Notes under the pieces: generated by a model
Told to the model about the DNA's origin: nothing
The model's input: only the letters and a program-made list of their open reading frames with translations
Database searches by the model: none
Assembly (NCBI RefSeq): GCF_014873145.1
Contig: NZ_JADBEK010000001.1
Span: forward strand, 9,052,001-9,116,000
Origin: Nonomuraea angiospora
GTDB taxonomy: Bacteria > Actinomycetota > Actinomycetes > Streptosporangiales > Streptosporangiaceae
Direction of reading: 5' to 3'
Length of the DNA: 64,000 nt
Translations under genes and position numbers: made by a program
Part shown: positions 16,379-23,682 of the stretch, in pieces
Layout: every line of letters starts with the position of its first letter
Numbering within the stretch: the stretch's first letter is position 1

Positions 16379-16510
16379 TGACCGCCTCGGGCCGCCCCTT
16401 GGACCGCCTCTGACCGCCTCGGGCCGCCTCTGACCGCCTCGGGCCGCCTCGGGCCGCCTCGGGCCGCCTTGGGCCGCCTTGGGCCGCCTTGGGCCGCCTT
16501 GGGCCGCCTT
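16379..16510. repeat. Tandem decamer repeat (KGVCCGCCTY), about 13 units
   Basis: Eleven contiguous 10-base units fill 16401-16510, and two more precede them, separated by a 2-base insertion. Early units alternate TGACCGCCTC and GGGCCGCCTC; the last units are GGGCCGCCTT. Ten is not a multiple of three and the array lies just after the eccD stop, so it is not coding. It precedes a terminator hairpin. Confidence 0.92.
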
Positions 16511-16516
16511 GGACAT

Positions 16517-16555
16517 CCGCCGAAGCGGCCCGGCCCCGGCGGGCCGCTTCGGCGG
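16517..16555. terminator. Bidirectional terminator hairpin after eccD
   Basis: CCGCCGAAGCGGCCC (16517-16531) pairs perfectly with its complement at 16541-16555 over a 9-base GC-rich loop. It lies between the convergent eccD and YbaB-like genes, directly before the latter's stop codon. Confidence 0.8.
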
Positions 16556-16556
16556 G

Positions 16557-16991
16557 TCAGACGTCGCGGGGGTCCTGCTCGCCGAGCCGCCGGAGCCGGT
16601 CGTTCCGTTCGGCCGTCTCCGCGCCGAACATGTCCTGGAACTCGGCGAACTGCCGCTGGATCTCCTCCAGCCCGATGATCTGCGACTGCGGCACGGCCAG
16701 CAGCTCCTGGGCCTGGCGCCCCTGGTCCTCCTGGGCCTGGCGCACCGCCTGGACGACCTCTTCCGCCAGGGTCCTGACGTCCAGGCGCAGCACGCGCGGC
16801 GAGAAGACCACGCTCTGGAGCCGGCCGTCGGCGTCCACGACCGCGGTGGTCAGGCCGCTGCGGCTCTCTCCCTTGCCGGTGATCAGCTGCAGCTCGGCGG
16901 CGGCCGCGGCCAGGCGCGTGAGCTCGCGCTCGTTGTCCCGCAGGAGTTTGTCCACGTCGTCGTCGGTGTAGTCCATGACACGCCACGCCAT
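16557..16991 (-). CDS. YbaB/EbfC-fold protein in the type VII locus
   Basis: A 144-residue protein with the YbaB/EbfC layout: N-terminal helix (VDKLLRDNERELTRL), a short antiparallel sheet with SRSGLTTAVVDADGRLQSVVF, and a C-terminal helix (LAEEVVQAVRQAQ). YbaB proteins bind nucleoid DNA, but the fold also occurs in ESX accessory proteins such as mycobacterial EspL, so a secretion-linked role is equally likely. The C-terminal extension ends with acidic and basic residues (RRLGEQDPRDV). The start is uncertain between 16991 and 16976; neither has a good ribosome site. A second copy of the fold lies at 18.6 kb. Confidence 0.8.
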   Translation of the reverse strand: MAWRVMDYTDDDVDKLLRDNERELTRLAAAAAELQLITGKGESRSGLTTAVVDADGRLQSVVFSPRVLRLDVRTLAEEVVQAVRQAQEDQGRQAQELLAVPQSQIIGLEEIQRQFAEFQDMFGAETAERNDRLRRLGEQDPRDV

Positions 16992-17102
16992 CGGCGCCGG
17001 GTTAACTGGAGGCGATCACTAGCTGGCGAGCCGCTGAATCGATCATGAAGATAGCGGCAAGTGTGCCACTTAGTAGCGATATGTGGACAAGAATGCCGAT
17101 TT

Positions 17103-17429
17103 GTGGGGCAACAACAGGGTAAATCGGGGCAAGAGATCTACGTCACCTCCTCCACCATCGCGCACACGCGAAAGCGCGTCGACGAGGAGCTGCATCCGAA
17201 TGTGGAGTTCATCCACGGGCTCATGTCGTACACGGCCGTGGGGGGACTCGGGTTCGGCGCGATCGGCGGTGTGATGATCGGCGGCGCGTACGAGGAGTTC
17301 CGCCGCTGGGCGGACACCACGTTCACCGAGATGGAAGACGCCGTGCAGAGCTGGTCGGACGCCCTGGAGCGGGCCAGGCGCAACTGGCGCGCGGCCGAGG
17401 AGGCCAGCATCGTGAGGTATCGCGGCTGA
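17103..17429 (+). CDS. Small ESX-associated helical protein, start uncertain
   Basis: About 108 residues, unrecognised. A Gly-rich hydrophobic segment (VGGLGFGAIGGVMIGGAYEEF) is followed by a long amphipathic helix with several Trp (WADTTF, SWSDALERARRNWRAAEE). This looks like a WXG-type hairpin with a glycine zipper that could insert into or bind membrane. Coding-type third-position GC begins near 17139. Start candidates are GTG 17061, GTG 17103 and GTG 17202; the last has GAGGAG at 17184-17189. The region before is unusually AT-rich and probably carries the promoter. Its stop overlaps the ATG of the next gene at 17429, so the two are coupled. Confidence 0.6.
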   Translation: MGQQQGKSGQEIYVTSSTIAHTRKRVDEELHPNVEFIHGLMSYTAVGGLGFGAIGGVMIGGAYEEFRRWADTTFTEMEDAVQSWSDALERARRNWRAAEEASIVRYRG

Positions 17430-18595
17430 TGGGCACGCCAGACCCCTGGGGCGGCGCCCCGGACCCCTGGGCGCACACCCAGACCCCGCCGGCCACCCAG
17501 GCGCCTCCTGGCAATCCGTACGCCACGCCGGCGCAGCCGGCCGCCGCCGCCACGCCGCCGCCGCCGGCCGCCCCGGACCCGTGGGCGCACACCCGGCCTC
17601 CGGCGCCGGCCCAGCCGGCCCCCGCCAATCCCTACTCCAACCCGTACGCCTCCCCGAATCCCTACTCCACGACGCCCACCAGCCCGCGTCCGTACCAGCC
17701 GCAGCCCAGGCCCGTTCCCGGCAACCCCTACGCCTACCCTCCGGCGAACCAGCCCGTAACCCACACCCCTCAGAGCTACGCCTCCAACGGCGCCTCGCGC
17801 GCGAACCTGGGCGCGGGGAGGTTCGGCCCGGCTCCGGAGATGAACGCGGCCCGCCCGGCCCTGCCGTCGCTGGGGGAGAAGGCGCTCAGCGCGCTGAAGA
17901 GGGCGGGCAGGCTCGCCCTGGGGCTGTCTCCCGCCATCGCCATCTGCGGCGGGATGCTCGCCAACGAGCCGGGCATGGCCCAGGCGGTCAGCGTCTGGCA
18001 GAGCGGCATGGCCCAGCGGCTCGACGGCGGGATGAAGAACCTGCTCCCGCAGCTGCGCGACACGGCCAAGGACGGCTGGATCGCGATGGACCGCGACGAG
18101 TTCGACCGGGTGCTGTGGACCTTCCAGCGCGAGTCGGAAGTGCTGCGCAACGTCCTGAACACCGGCGGCAGCTCGCTCGACGAGGTCGCGGCGGCGTACC
18201 GGAGCTTCTGGACCTGGGTCCTGCGCACGTCGGCCGCCGCGCTCGGCCTGCTCCTCGCCGCCAAGGCGCTGCAGCGGGTGCCGCAGAGCTCGGTGTGGGG
18301 CGTGCTGATGGAGAAATACATCACGGCCGAGGTCAACATCGCCACGCTCTTCCTGGCCACCTCGCTGGCCAGCACCCTGAAGGAGGGCGGCGAGGTGCTG
18401 TCGACCATGGTGAAGCGGAACCACCAGTGGAACTACATCACGCCGGCCGGCGCGGCCGCGGTCGACTTCAGGTCGATCGAGATCGACGCCAAGAAGTACC
18501 CCTCCTTCGCGGAGCCCGCCAAGAAGAACGGGCTGCCCCCGCGCTACCAGGACTTCGACTGGATCGAGCCGAAACGGGAGATCTCCCAGCCCTGA
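17429..18595 (+). CDS. Pro-rich N-terminus membrane protein of the type VII locus
   Basis: A 388-residue protein with a disordered Pro/Asn/Tyr-rich N-terminal 125 residues, containing repeated PDPWAHT and NPYS/NPYA motifs. A mostly helical domain follows, with hydrophobic stretches near residues 165-185, 265-285 (SAAALGLLLAAKAL) and 300-325 (IATLFLATSLAS). The C-terminus ends in a short soluble segment (YQDFDWIEPKREI). Such Pro-rich tails often bind partners or cross the cell wall. It is coupled to the preceding small protein and followed by a YbaB-fold gene. I recognise no named family; an ESX-exported or membrane accessory role is inferred from context. Confidence 0.75.
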   Translation: MGTPDPWGGAPDPWAHTQTPPATQAPPGNPYATPAQPAAAATPPPPAAPDPWAHTRPPAPAQPAPANPYSNPYASPNPYSTTPTSPRPYQPQPRPVPGNPYAYPPANQPVTHTPQSYASNGASRANLGAGRFGPAPEMNAARPALPSLGEKALSALKRAGRLALGLSPAIAICGGMLANEPGMAQAVSVWQSGMAQRLDGGMKNLLPQLRDTAKDGWIAMDRDEFDRVLWTFQRESEVLRNVLNTGGSSLDEVAAAYRSFWTWVLRTSAAALGLLLAAKALQRVPQSSVWGVLMEKYITAEVNIATLFLATSLASTLKEGGEVLSTMVKRNHQWNYITPAGAAAVDFRSIEIDAKKYPSFAEPAKKNGLPPRYQDFDWIEPKREISQP

Positions 18596-18645
18596 TGGAT
18601 AGGGTGGGGAGAAAAGCGGCTTCTGCGTCTTGTGGGGTATGAGGG

Positions 18646-19086
18646 ATGATCGAGCGGGAGTTCGGGGCGCTGGACATCGACCGGATCCTCCGGAACGCCG
18701 ACCAGCAGATGGCGCGGGCCGGCGAGTTCCAGCAGGTCCTGCAGGACCTGACGGGCCACGCCCAGGACGAGGACGGCTTCGTCACGGCCGAGTGCGGCAG
18801 CACGGGGCTCAAGGAGCTCGTCCTGCACCCCAAGGCCATGCGCCTCAACTCGGCCGACCTGGCCGAGCGCATCAAGGCCGTCATCGCCGAGGCCAACGCC
18901 GACCTGCAGCGGCGGATCTCGGAGGAGATGGGCAACGTCTTCGGCGAGGAGAACAACCCCATGCGCTTCGCCCAGAACCCCGAGGGCGGCCTGGAGCTGG
19001 TACGGCAGGCCGAGGCGGCCTACAACCGCACGTACGAGGACCTCATGGGAGAGCTGGACAGGATCCGGCAGCGCATGGAGGGCTGA
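18646..19086 (+). CDS. YbaB/EbfC-fold protein (second copy)
   Basis: A 146-residue YbaB/EbfC-like protein. The helix DIDRILRNADQQMARAGEF leads to a sheet containing GFVTAECGSTGLKELVLHP and a C-terminal helix LAERIKAVIAEANADLQRR, then an extra helical tail ending in RIRQRMEG. It is closer to canonical YbaB than the 16.6-kb copy. In this position, after two ESX-type genes and before a terminator, it may chaperone or regulate the secretion substrates rather than coat DNA. ATG 18646 has only a weak GAGGG immediately ahead. Confidence 0.83.
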   Translation: MIEREFGALDIDRILRNADQQMARAGEFQQVLQDLTGHAQDEDGFVTAECGSTGLKELVLHPKAMRLNSADLAERIKAVIAEANADLQRRISEEMGNVFGEENNPMRFAQNPEGGLELVRQAEAAYNRTYEDLMGELDRIRQRMEG

Positions 19087-19090
19087 CAAA

Positions 19091-19121
19091 GCCCGGCTCA
19101 CGTGGCGTGAGCCGGGCGTTT
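19091..19121. terminator. Bidirectional terminator hairpin with T-run
   Basis: GCCCGGCTCACG (19091-19102) pairs perfectly with its complement at 19106-19117 over a three-base loop, followed by GTTTT. It separates the plus-strand YbaB gene from the convergent PPE-like operon. Confidence 0.88.
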
Positions 19122-19130
19122 TGGCCTTTG

Positions 19131-20474
19131 TCAGCCGATGCGGTCGGGGCCGATCTGGTGCGGGGGCGACCAGATGTCCCCTTCGGGGTCGTAGATCTCG
19201 CGGTTGCGCTCGCTGCTCTGGTCGCCGCCCGCGCCCATGCCACCCGGCGGGTACGCCATGAGCCCCGTCCCCGAGGCCGCCGATCCGCCGCGGAGCACCG
19301 ACGGGGCCGCCCCCGCCGCCGAGCCGCCCGTGCCGTACCAGGTGTTCGCGCCGCCGGGGCTCTGCCCCGGAACCGGGGAGAACGGGGTGCTCGTCGGCAC
19401 CTGGGTGGTGGTCGGGTTGGTGAGCACGGTGGGCGTGGACTGGTGCGGGTAACCCGTGGTCGGCGTCGTGGTCGTGGTGGTGGTCGGGAAATTCGGGTTT
19501 CCGGCGTCGGCGAGCTGGGTCTTCGGCGGGTCGGCGCCGATCACCGGAGGCACGCTCTGGTCCTGGTCCCCGGGCTTCTGCGGCGAGTCGCCGGTGCCGG
19601 GGCCGGTGCCCGGCTGCTGGGGGTTGCCGGGGTCCTGGGTTCCCGTGGACGGATCGTCCTGACCCTTGCCCGGGTCCTGGCCCGGATCGTCGCGGCCCGG
19701 GTCCTGGTCCTTGCCGGGGTTCTGGTCGCCCTTGCCGTCGGAGCCGTTGGAGCCGTCGGAGCCGTCACGACCGCCGCCGCTGCTGGTGCCGTCGGAGCCG
19801 GTCGAGCCCTTCGAGCCGTCGCCGGTCCAGTACCTCGTCTCGCCCGACGGCGTCTTGGTGCCGCTGCCGGGGTCGAGGGGCTGCTGCTTCTGGGTCTCCA
19901 CCACCATGGGCTGGATCTCGGGCAGCTTGAACGCCAGGCCGTCGGCGATCTGCGCGTTCAGCTCGTTGATCTTGTTGTTGAGCTTCTCCAGATGCGCCCG
20001 GGCCGCCTGGTCCACGAGATATCCGGCGCTGGTGCCCCACTGCAGGTTGACGTTCGTCGAGGGCTCGTTGTCGACATCGGTCGTGGTGCTGAGGGTGGTG
20101 GGCCCAGGCATGCTCGTCTTGGACGTCCTGAGCTGCTGGGCGTACTCGACCATCGGCTTGCCGGTCTTCTCCATGGCGTCGCCGAGCGCGGCGGCGCTCG
20201 CGTGCAGCAGCCGCAGCGCCTCCAGCGCCGCGGTGGCCCCATCGCCGCGCCAGACTGCGGAGAGCTCCTCAGCGGCCTTCCAGAGCGCGCCCTCGAGCCC
20301 GTTCTTGCCGTGGAGTACCGCGGCGGCCTTGACGTAGCTGTTTCCGGCGTTCTCGATGCGGCCCGGGTCGGTGTCCTTCAAATAGGAGACGATCTGGGCC
20401 CTGGTGGTGAGGGGGCCGGGCTTGGATTCGCCGAGGTAGGTATAGAGCCTGATCGGCTTCCACTCGTCACCCAT
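19131..20474 (-). CDS. PPE-like type VII secretion substrate (1)
   Basis: A 447-residue protein, last gene of the six-gene minus-strand operon. Residues 1-190 are helical and hold a WXG-like turn, W-R-G in AVWRGDGATAALEAL. A long low-complexity region rich in Gly, Asp, Pro and Thr follows. The final residues, including REIYDPEGDIWSPPHQIGP, match an acidic plus Trp plus IG pattern shared with the proteins at 20907 and 23683. Actinobacterial PPE-like proteins pair with a WXG100-size partner, here probably the 137-residue product just upstream. ATG 20474 has AGGGATGG upstream. Export to the surface through the nearby EccBCD machine is inferred. Confidence 0.75.
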   Translation of the reverse strand: MGDEWKPIRLYTYLGESKPGPLTTRAQIVSYLKDTDPGRIENAGNSYVKAAAVLHGKNGLEGALWKAAEELSAVWRGDGATAALEALRLLHASAAALGDAMEKTGKPMVEYAQQLRTSKTSMPGPTTLSTTTDVDNEPSTNVNLQWGTSAGYLVDQAARAHLEKLNNKINELNAQIADGLAFKLPEIQPMVVETQKQQPLDPGSGTKTPSGETRYWTGDGSKGSTGSDGTSSGGGRDGSDGSNGSDGKGDQNPGKDQDPGRDDPGQDPGKGQDDPSTGTQDPGNPQQPGTGPGTGDSPQKPGDQDQSVPPVIGADPPKTQLADAGNPNFPTTTTTTTPTTGYPHQSTPTVLTNPTTTQVPTSTPFSPVPGQSPGGANTWYGTGGSAAGAAPSVLRGGSAASGTGLMAYPPGGMGAGGDQSSERNREIYDPEGDIWSPPHQIGPDRIG

Positions 20475-20496
20475 CTACGCCATCCCTGCCGTTAAC

Positions 20497-20910
20497 TCAC
20501 GCACTGCTGTCCCGGTGCCCTTTTTCGTAGTTGGAGACGGCCTGCTCGACCGCGTCGGCCCACTTCTCGACGTAGTCGACGAGCTGGCTGTAGCTCTCGC
20601 CGAACACCTTGTACGCCGTTTCGAAGTTGGCGCCGAAGTTGCTGGCCACCTCCCACGTGCCAGTTGACTCCGGCCCGACGTTCCCGAGCCCCTCCACCTC
20701 GCTGATCGTGCCGGGGCCGCTCCACGTGGCGCTCATCGACGGCTGCGGGTTGCCGTGCACGGAGCCCAGGTTCTTGCGCAGCCTCGAGACGACGTCCCTG
20801 ATCCCCTCGTGATCCGCGTACTGCCCGCCGCTGTTCCCGCCGAGCCCGGGGAAGTCCTTGGCGAGCTCCAGTCCCGGGACCGGCGAGTCGTTGTCCTTCG
20901 GAACGCTCAC
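20497..20910 (-). CDS. WXG100-like partner protein (137 aa)
   Basis: A 137-residue protein between two PPE-like genes. It has a W-S-G turn (TWSGPG) and a C-terminal long helix (ETAYKVFGESYSQLVDYVEKWADAVEQAV). The length and helical plan suit a WXG100-like partner of the adjacent PPE-like protein. It starts with GTG 20910 in a GTGA overlap with the upstream gene's stop, showing translational coupling. The next gene begins 22 bases after its stop. Exact family name not recognised. Confidence 0.72.
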   Translation of the reverse strand: MSVPKDNDSPVPGLELAKDFPGLGGNSGGQYADHEGIRDVVSRLRKNLGSVHGNPQPSMSATWSGPGTISEVEGLGNVGPESTGTWEVASNFGANFETAYKVFGESYSQLVDYVEKWADAVEQAVSNYEKGHRDSSA

Positions 20911-22340
20911 GCCTTGCCTTTCGAGTCACCCTTGATGGTGTGGTTGGTCGTCGTCACGTCGCTCCTGAAGAGGTCCTCGTCCTCCAGGAGGTACGTGGTC
21001 CGCTCCATCTCCCCCCGCTCCTGGGCGCCCCGGCCGCCGGACGGCGGGACCGCCGAGACCGCGGAGGGGCCGCCGCCCAGGCCGCGCAGGGCGGCCGCGC
21101 TCACGTTGTTGCCCGCCCCGGAAGCCTGGCCTCCACCCCCGCCGAAGCTGCTCCCTCCCGTGGTGTAGCCGCTGTGCGGGCTGCCGATGCCCGTGGTGGG
21201 CAGGCTGGTGGACGGGCCGGACAGGGACGGATCGGGCATCCCGGCCAGGGTCGTCGTCGGGTTCCCGGCGTTCGGGCTCTGGGAGCCGTTCAGGTTCGGG
21301 TTCACGTTCGCGTTCGCGTTCAGGGCGTTGGAGGGGTCGGTCAGGCCGGGGACGTTGCCCGCGCCGTTCTGGCCGTTGCCGCCGTTCCCGTTCTGGCCGT
21401 TCCCGATTCCCGTGCCCACGGTCCCGACCGTGCCGCCGTCGGGGAACGTGCTCGTCGGGTTGTTCATGTCGATGCCCGGGATCTGGTGCCGGCTGAGGTC
21501 CTGCAGGCCGTCCTGGTTCAGGCCGTCGAAGCCGGCCGTCGGGTCGTACGCCTGATTGAGGCCGGCCGGGATGTTGCCGCCGATCCCGGTTTTCCCGCCG
21601 AACGGGCCGGTGGGAACGTTCGGCGCGAGCGTCATGAACTGCGGGATGTCGGTCCTGAGCTCGGCGGGGAACACGTCGTTGTTGAGCTTGGTGTCCTGGC
21701 TCAGCAGCTTGATGGCCTCGGCGGCCTTCTTCATGTCCTTCTCCTCCTTGGAGTCGCCCCAGAGGTTGGCGAAGGGAAGGTCGCTGATGAAGCGGGTGAT
21801 GCCGCCGACGAGGACGCCCACGCCCGCGCCGATCACCACACCCGGCACGGCTCCCACGCCGCCGAAGAAGGAGCCGATGGCGGCCCCGGCCACGCCGCCC
21901 GTGACGGCGGCCTCACCGAAGTCGATGTCGCTGCCGGGGTTGTCGGGCACGTCTCCCTTGGCCGCCGACAACGTCCGGGCGTGGACGATGAGCGCGGGGG
22001 CGACACCGTGCGGGTTCTTCGGGGGGTTCTTGGGATCGACGGGCTGGTCGCTGATGGTGGTCGAGATGTCCGCCGCCGCCTCGCGCAGCCTGCGCAGCTG
22101 CGTCTTGACGGTCTTGGCGTCCTCGCCCGCGGTCCAGTGCTTGTCCAGCTCCCGCAGATGCTTGTCGATCACGTCGACGAGATTGTCGAGCCGTACCTTG
22201 GCTTCGAGGAACTCGGCCGCGGCCTGGCCGATGAGCTGGGGCTTGTTCTTGGCCAGCGTGTCGCGGAGCAGATCGAGCGTCGCACCCTCGAACTCGAGGC
22301 TGCCGATCTGGCCCCTGATGGCCGCCTGATACTCCGCCAT
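20907..22340 (-). CDS. PPE-like type VII secretion substrate (2) with glycine zipper
   Basis: A 477-residue protein. The N-terminal 100 residues form a helical hairpin with a WXG-like turn (HWTAGEDAKTVKTQL). Around residues 145-185 lies a hydrophobic Gly-zipper region (GVAGAAIGSFFGGVGAVPG then VVIGAGVGVLVGGI), suggesting membrane insertion. The rest is Asn/Gly/Pro-rich, with GNGQNGNGGNGQNG runs. The C-terminus carries RTTYLLEDEDLFRSD, the shared acidic/aromatic motif. ATG 22340 overlaps the stop of the preceding gene. It is probably exported and may insert into a membrane as an effector or pore; that is inference. Confidence 0.75.
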   Translation of the reverse strand: MAEYQAAIRGQIGSLEFEGATLDLLRDTLAKNKPQLIGQAAAEFLEAKVRLDNLVDVIDKHLRELDKHWTAGEDAKTVKTQLRRLREAAADISTTISDQPVDPKNPPKNPHGVAPALIVHARTLSAAKGDVPDNPGSDIDFGEAAVTGGVAGAAIGSFFGGVGAVPGVVIGAGVGVLVGGITRFISDLPFANLWGDSKEEKDMKKAAEAIKLLSQDTKLNNDVFPAELRTDIPQFMTLAPNVPTGPFGGKTGIGGNIPAGLNQAYDPTAGFDGLNQDGLQDLSRHQIPGIDMNNPTSTFPDGGTVGTVGTGIGNGQNGNGGNGQNGAGNVPGLTDPSNALNANANVNPNLNGSQSPNAGNPTTTLAGMPDPSLSGPSTSLPTTGIGSPHSGYTTGGSSFGGGGGQASGAGNNVSAAALRGLGGGPSAVSAVPPSGGRGAQERGEMERTTYLLEDEDLFRSDVTTTNHTIKGDSKGKA

Positions 22341-22720
22341 CAGACCTGCATCGCCTTCGACCGGCTCTCGCTGTCCACCTCGGCGCCGTCGTAGTTCTTC
22401 AACGCCTGCTCGAGGAGGCCGATGACGTTCGCCACCTGGCCGGTGATGTTCGAGTAGGTGCTGGTGACGGTCGTGACGGCGTTGGTGGTGCTCTGCCGGA
22501 AGCCCATGGCCGCCGGCCAGAACCCGCCCAGGGCGTCGGGGTCGCCGCTCAACTGCTCGACGGGACCGGAGCCCGTGAAGATGGCCTGCACGGCGCCGCT
22601 GCCGCCGGTCTTGCCGGCCTCGTGGCCGGGATCCAGCATGGCGAGGGCCTCTTCCAGGTCCGCCTTGGCCGCCTTGATCGCCCTCCGGCTGAGCTCAACA
22701 CCGCCGTTGTCGCTGCCCAT
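22340..22720 (-). CDS. ESX-associated helical protein (126 aa)
   Basis: A 126-residue protein with an N-terminal helix (RRAIKAAKADLEEALAML), a Gly-rich loop and a C-terminal helix (NITGQVANVIGLLEQALKNY). The central FWPAAMGFRQST segment replaces a strict W-x-G. Size and position, between a WXG100 gene and a PPE-like gene with ATGA overlap, suggest it is the dimer partner of the latter. GGGGGG lies just before ATG 22720. No named family recognised. Confidence 0.7.
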   Translation of the reverse strand: MGSDNGGVELSRRAIKAAKADLEEALAMLDPGHEAGKTGGSGAVQAIFTGSGPVEQLSGDPDALGGFWPAAMGFRQSTTNAVTTVTSTYSNITGQVANVIGLLEQALKNYDGAEVDSESRSKAMQV

Positions 22721-22755
22721 GTTCCCCCCTCTGGAGTCGGCCCCCGCGCTACGCC

Positions 22756-23067
22756 TTACTTGCCGTCGAAGATCTGGGAGTTGATCCTGTCGACCTGCTG
22801 CATGTTCAGGTTCGTGACGTTGATGTTCTTCTTCATCAGGTCGATGAACTGCGACATGTCGTTGGCCTCGCGCTCCCAGAGCTGCCTGACCTCGTCGAAG
22901 ACGGTCTTGGCCTCGCCCTGCCAGATCGCGCTCTTGGCGAGCAGGTCCCGCTCCAGGTTGTCCAGCTCGGTCACCATGTCGTTGAACGCCTTGGCGAAGT
23001 CGGTCTCACCCTGGCTGAGGCCGGAGTAGTTGACCTTTGTAACGTCGAAGATGTCATCCGCGGGCAT
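22756..23067 (-). CDS. WXG100 family protein (2)
   Basis: A 103-residue ESAT-6-like protein. W-Q-G in AIWQGEAKTVFDEV marks the turn between two helices, with the conserved Phe downstream. The C-terminal helix ends in NMQQVDRINSQIF. It is the second of two adjacent WXG100 genes, so the pair probably forms a heterodimer similar to EsxA-EsxB. ATG 23067 has GGGGAGG five bases upstream. The genes downstream overlap, so all six are likely one transcript. Confidence 0.92.
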   Translation of the reverse strand: MPADDIFDVTKVNYSGLSQGETDFAKAFNDMVTELDNLERDLLAKSAIWQGEAKTVFDEVRQLWEREANDMSQFIDLMKKNINVTNLNMQQVDRINSQIFDGK

Positions 23068-23085
23068 CGCGGCCTCCCCTTGCTG

Positions 23086-23427
23086 CTAGCTGAGACGCGA
23101 GTCGAACTGCACGTTGATCATGTTGGCGATCTGGTTCATCGCCTCGGTCCGCTCTTGGTTGAACGCCTGGTAGTTCTTGTTGCTGGTGCCGATGTTCTCG
23201 GCCAGGCGGCGCAGGCTGCCCAGGATGACGTCCATCCGCTCGTGCCACTTCTTGTGGACGGCGTCGAACGCGGCCTCCGACTGGCCCAGCCAGTGCGCCT
23301 TGAGGCTGATGCCGGCCTGGTCGAGCTGCTGCTGGATGCCACGCAGGCGCTCGGCGGCGTCCTCGATGCGGGTGACGGCGGCGATGAGATCGGCTTCACT
23401 TACTTGAGCCTGTGGTTGTGCCCCCAC
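23086..23427 (-). CDS. WXG100 family protein (1)
   Basis: A 113-residue ESAT-6-like protein and the first gene of the minus-strand ESX operon. W-L-G in HWLGQSEAAFDAV is the signature turn. The C-terminal helix after it is long and ends in MINVQFDSRLS. It begins with GTG 23427, with GGGAGGG five bases upstream. The second WXG100 gene starts 18 bases after the stop, making an EsxA/EsxB-type pair. The promoter should be in the 255-base gap towards 23683. Confidence 0.93.
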   Translation of the reverse strand: MGAQPQAQVSEADLIAAVTRIEDAAERLRGIQQQLDQAGISLKAHWLGQSEAAFDAVHKKWHERMDVILGSLRRLAENIGTSNKNYQAFNQERTEAMNQIANMINVQFDSRLS

Positions 23428-23682
23428 AGTCCCTCCCTTGCTGGTCGGCTGACTCCAGCCGACTACTGGAGTCGGCCCGTTTGGTCACATTAGTGAACAT
23501 CCATCACTAGCGTCGCATGTGATCACGTTAATTTTCCATATCTTCGAGGCGGATGGGGAGTGTATTGACAGAATGTAGGCATTTGGGCCCTTGCTCCTGG
23601 TGAGTGGTAACGCGCCGTATCTGTCTGTACGGCACATCTGGGGCTGGCGTAACGTATGGGCCGATCGTGACAAGGGGGGCAC
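23428..23682. promoter_or_regulatory. Divergent ESX promoter region with GTGATCAC palindrome
   Basis: This 255-base gap separates divergent ESX operons and is markedly AT-richer than its surroundings. It contains the palindrome GTGATCAC at 23519-23526 and TTGACA at 23565-23570 as a possible -35 box, although no convincing -10 follows at standard spacing. AAGGGGGG near 23672 is the ribosome site for the plus-strand gene. Confidence 0.45.
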
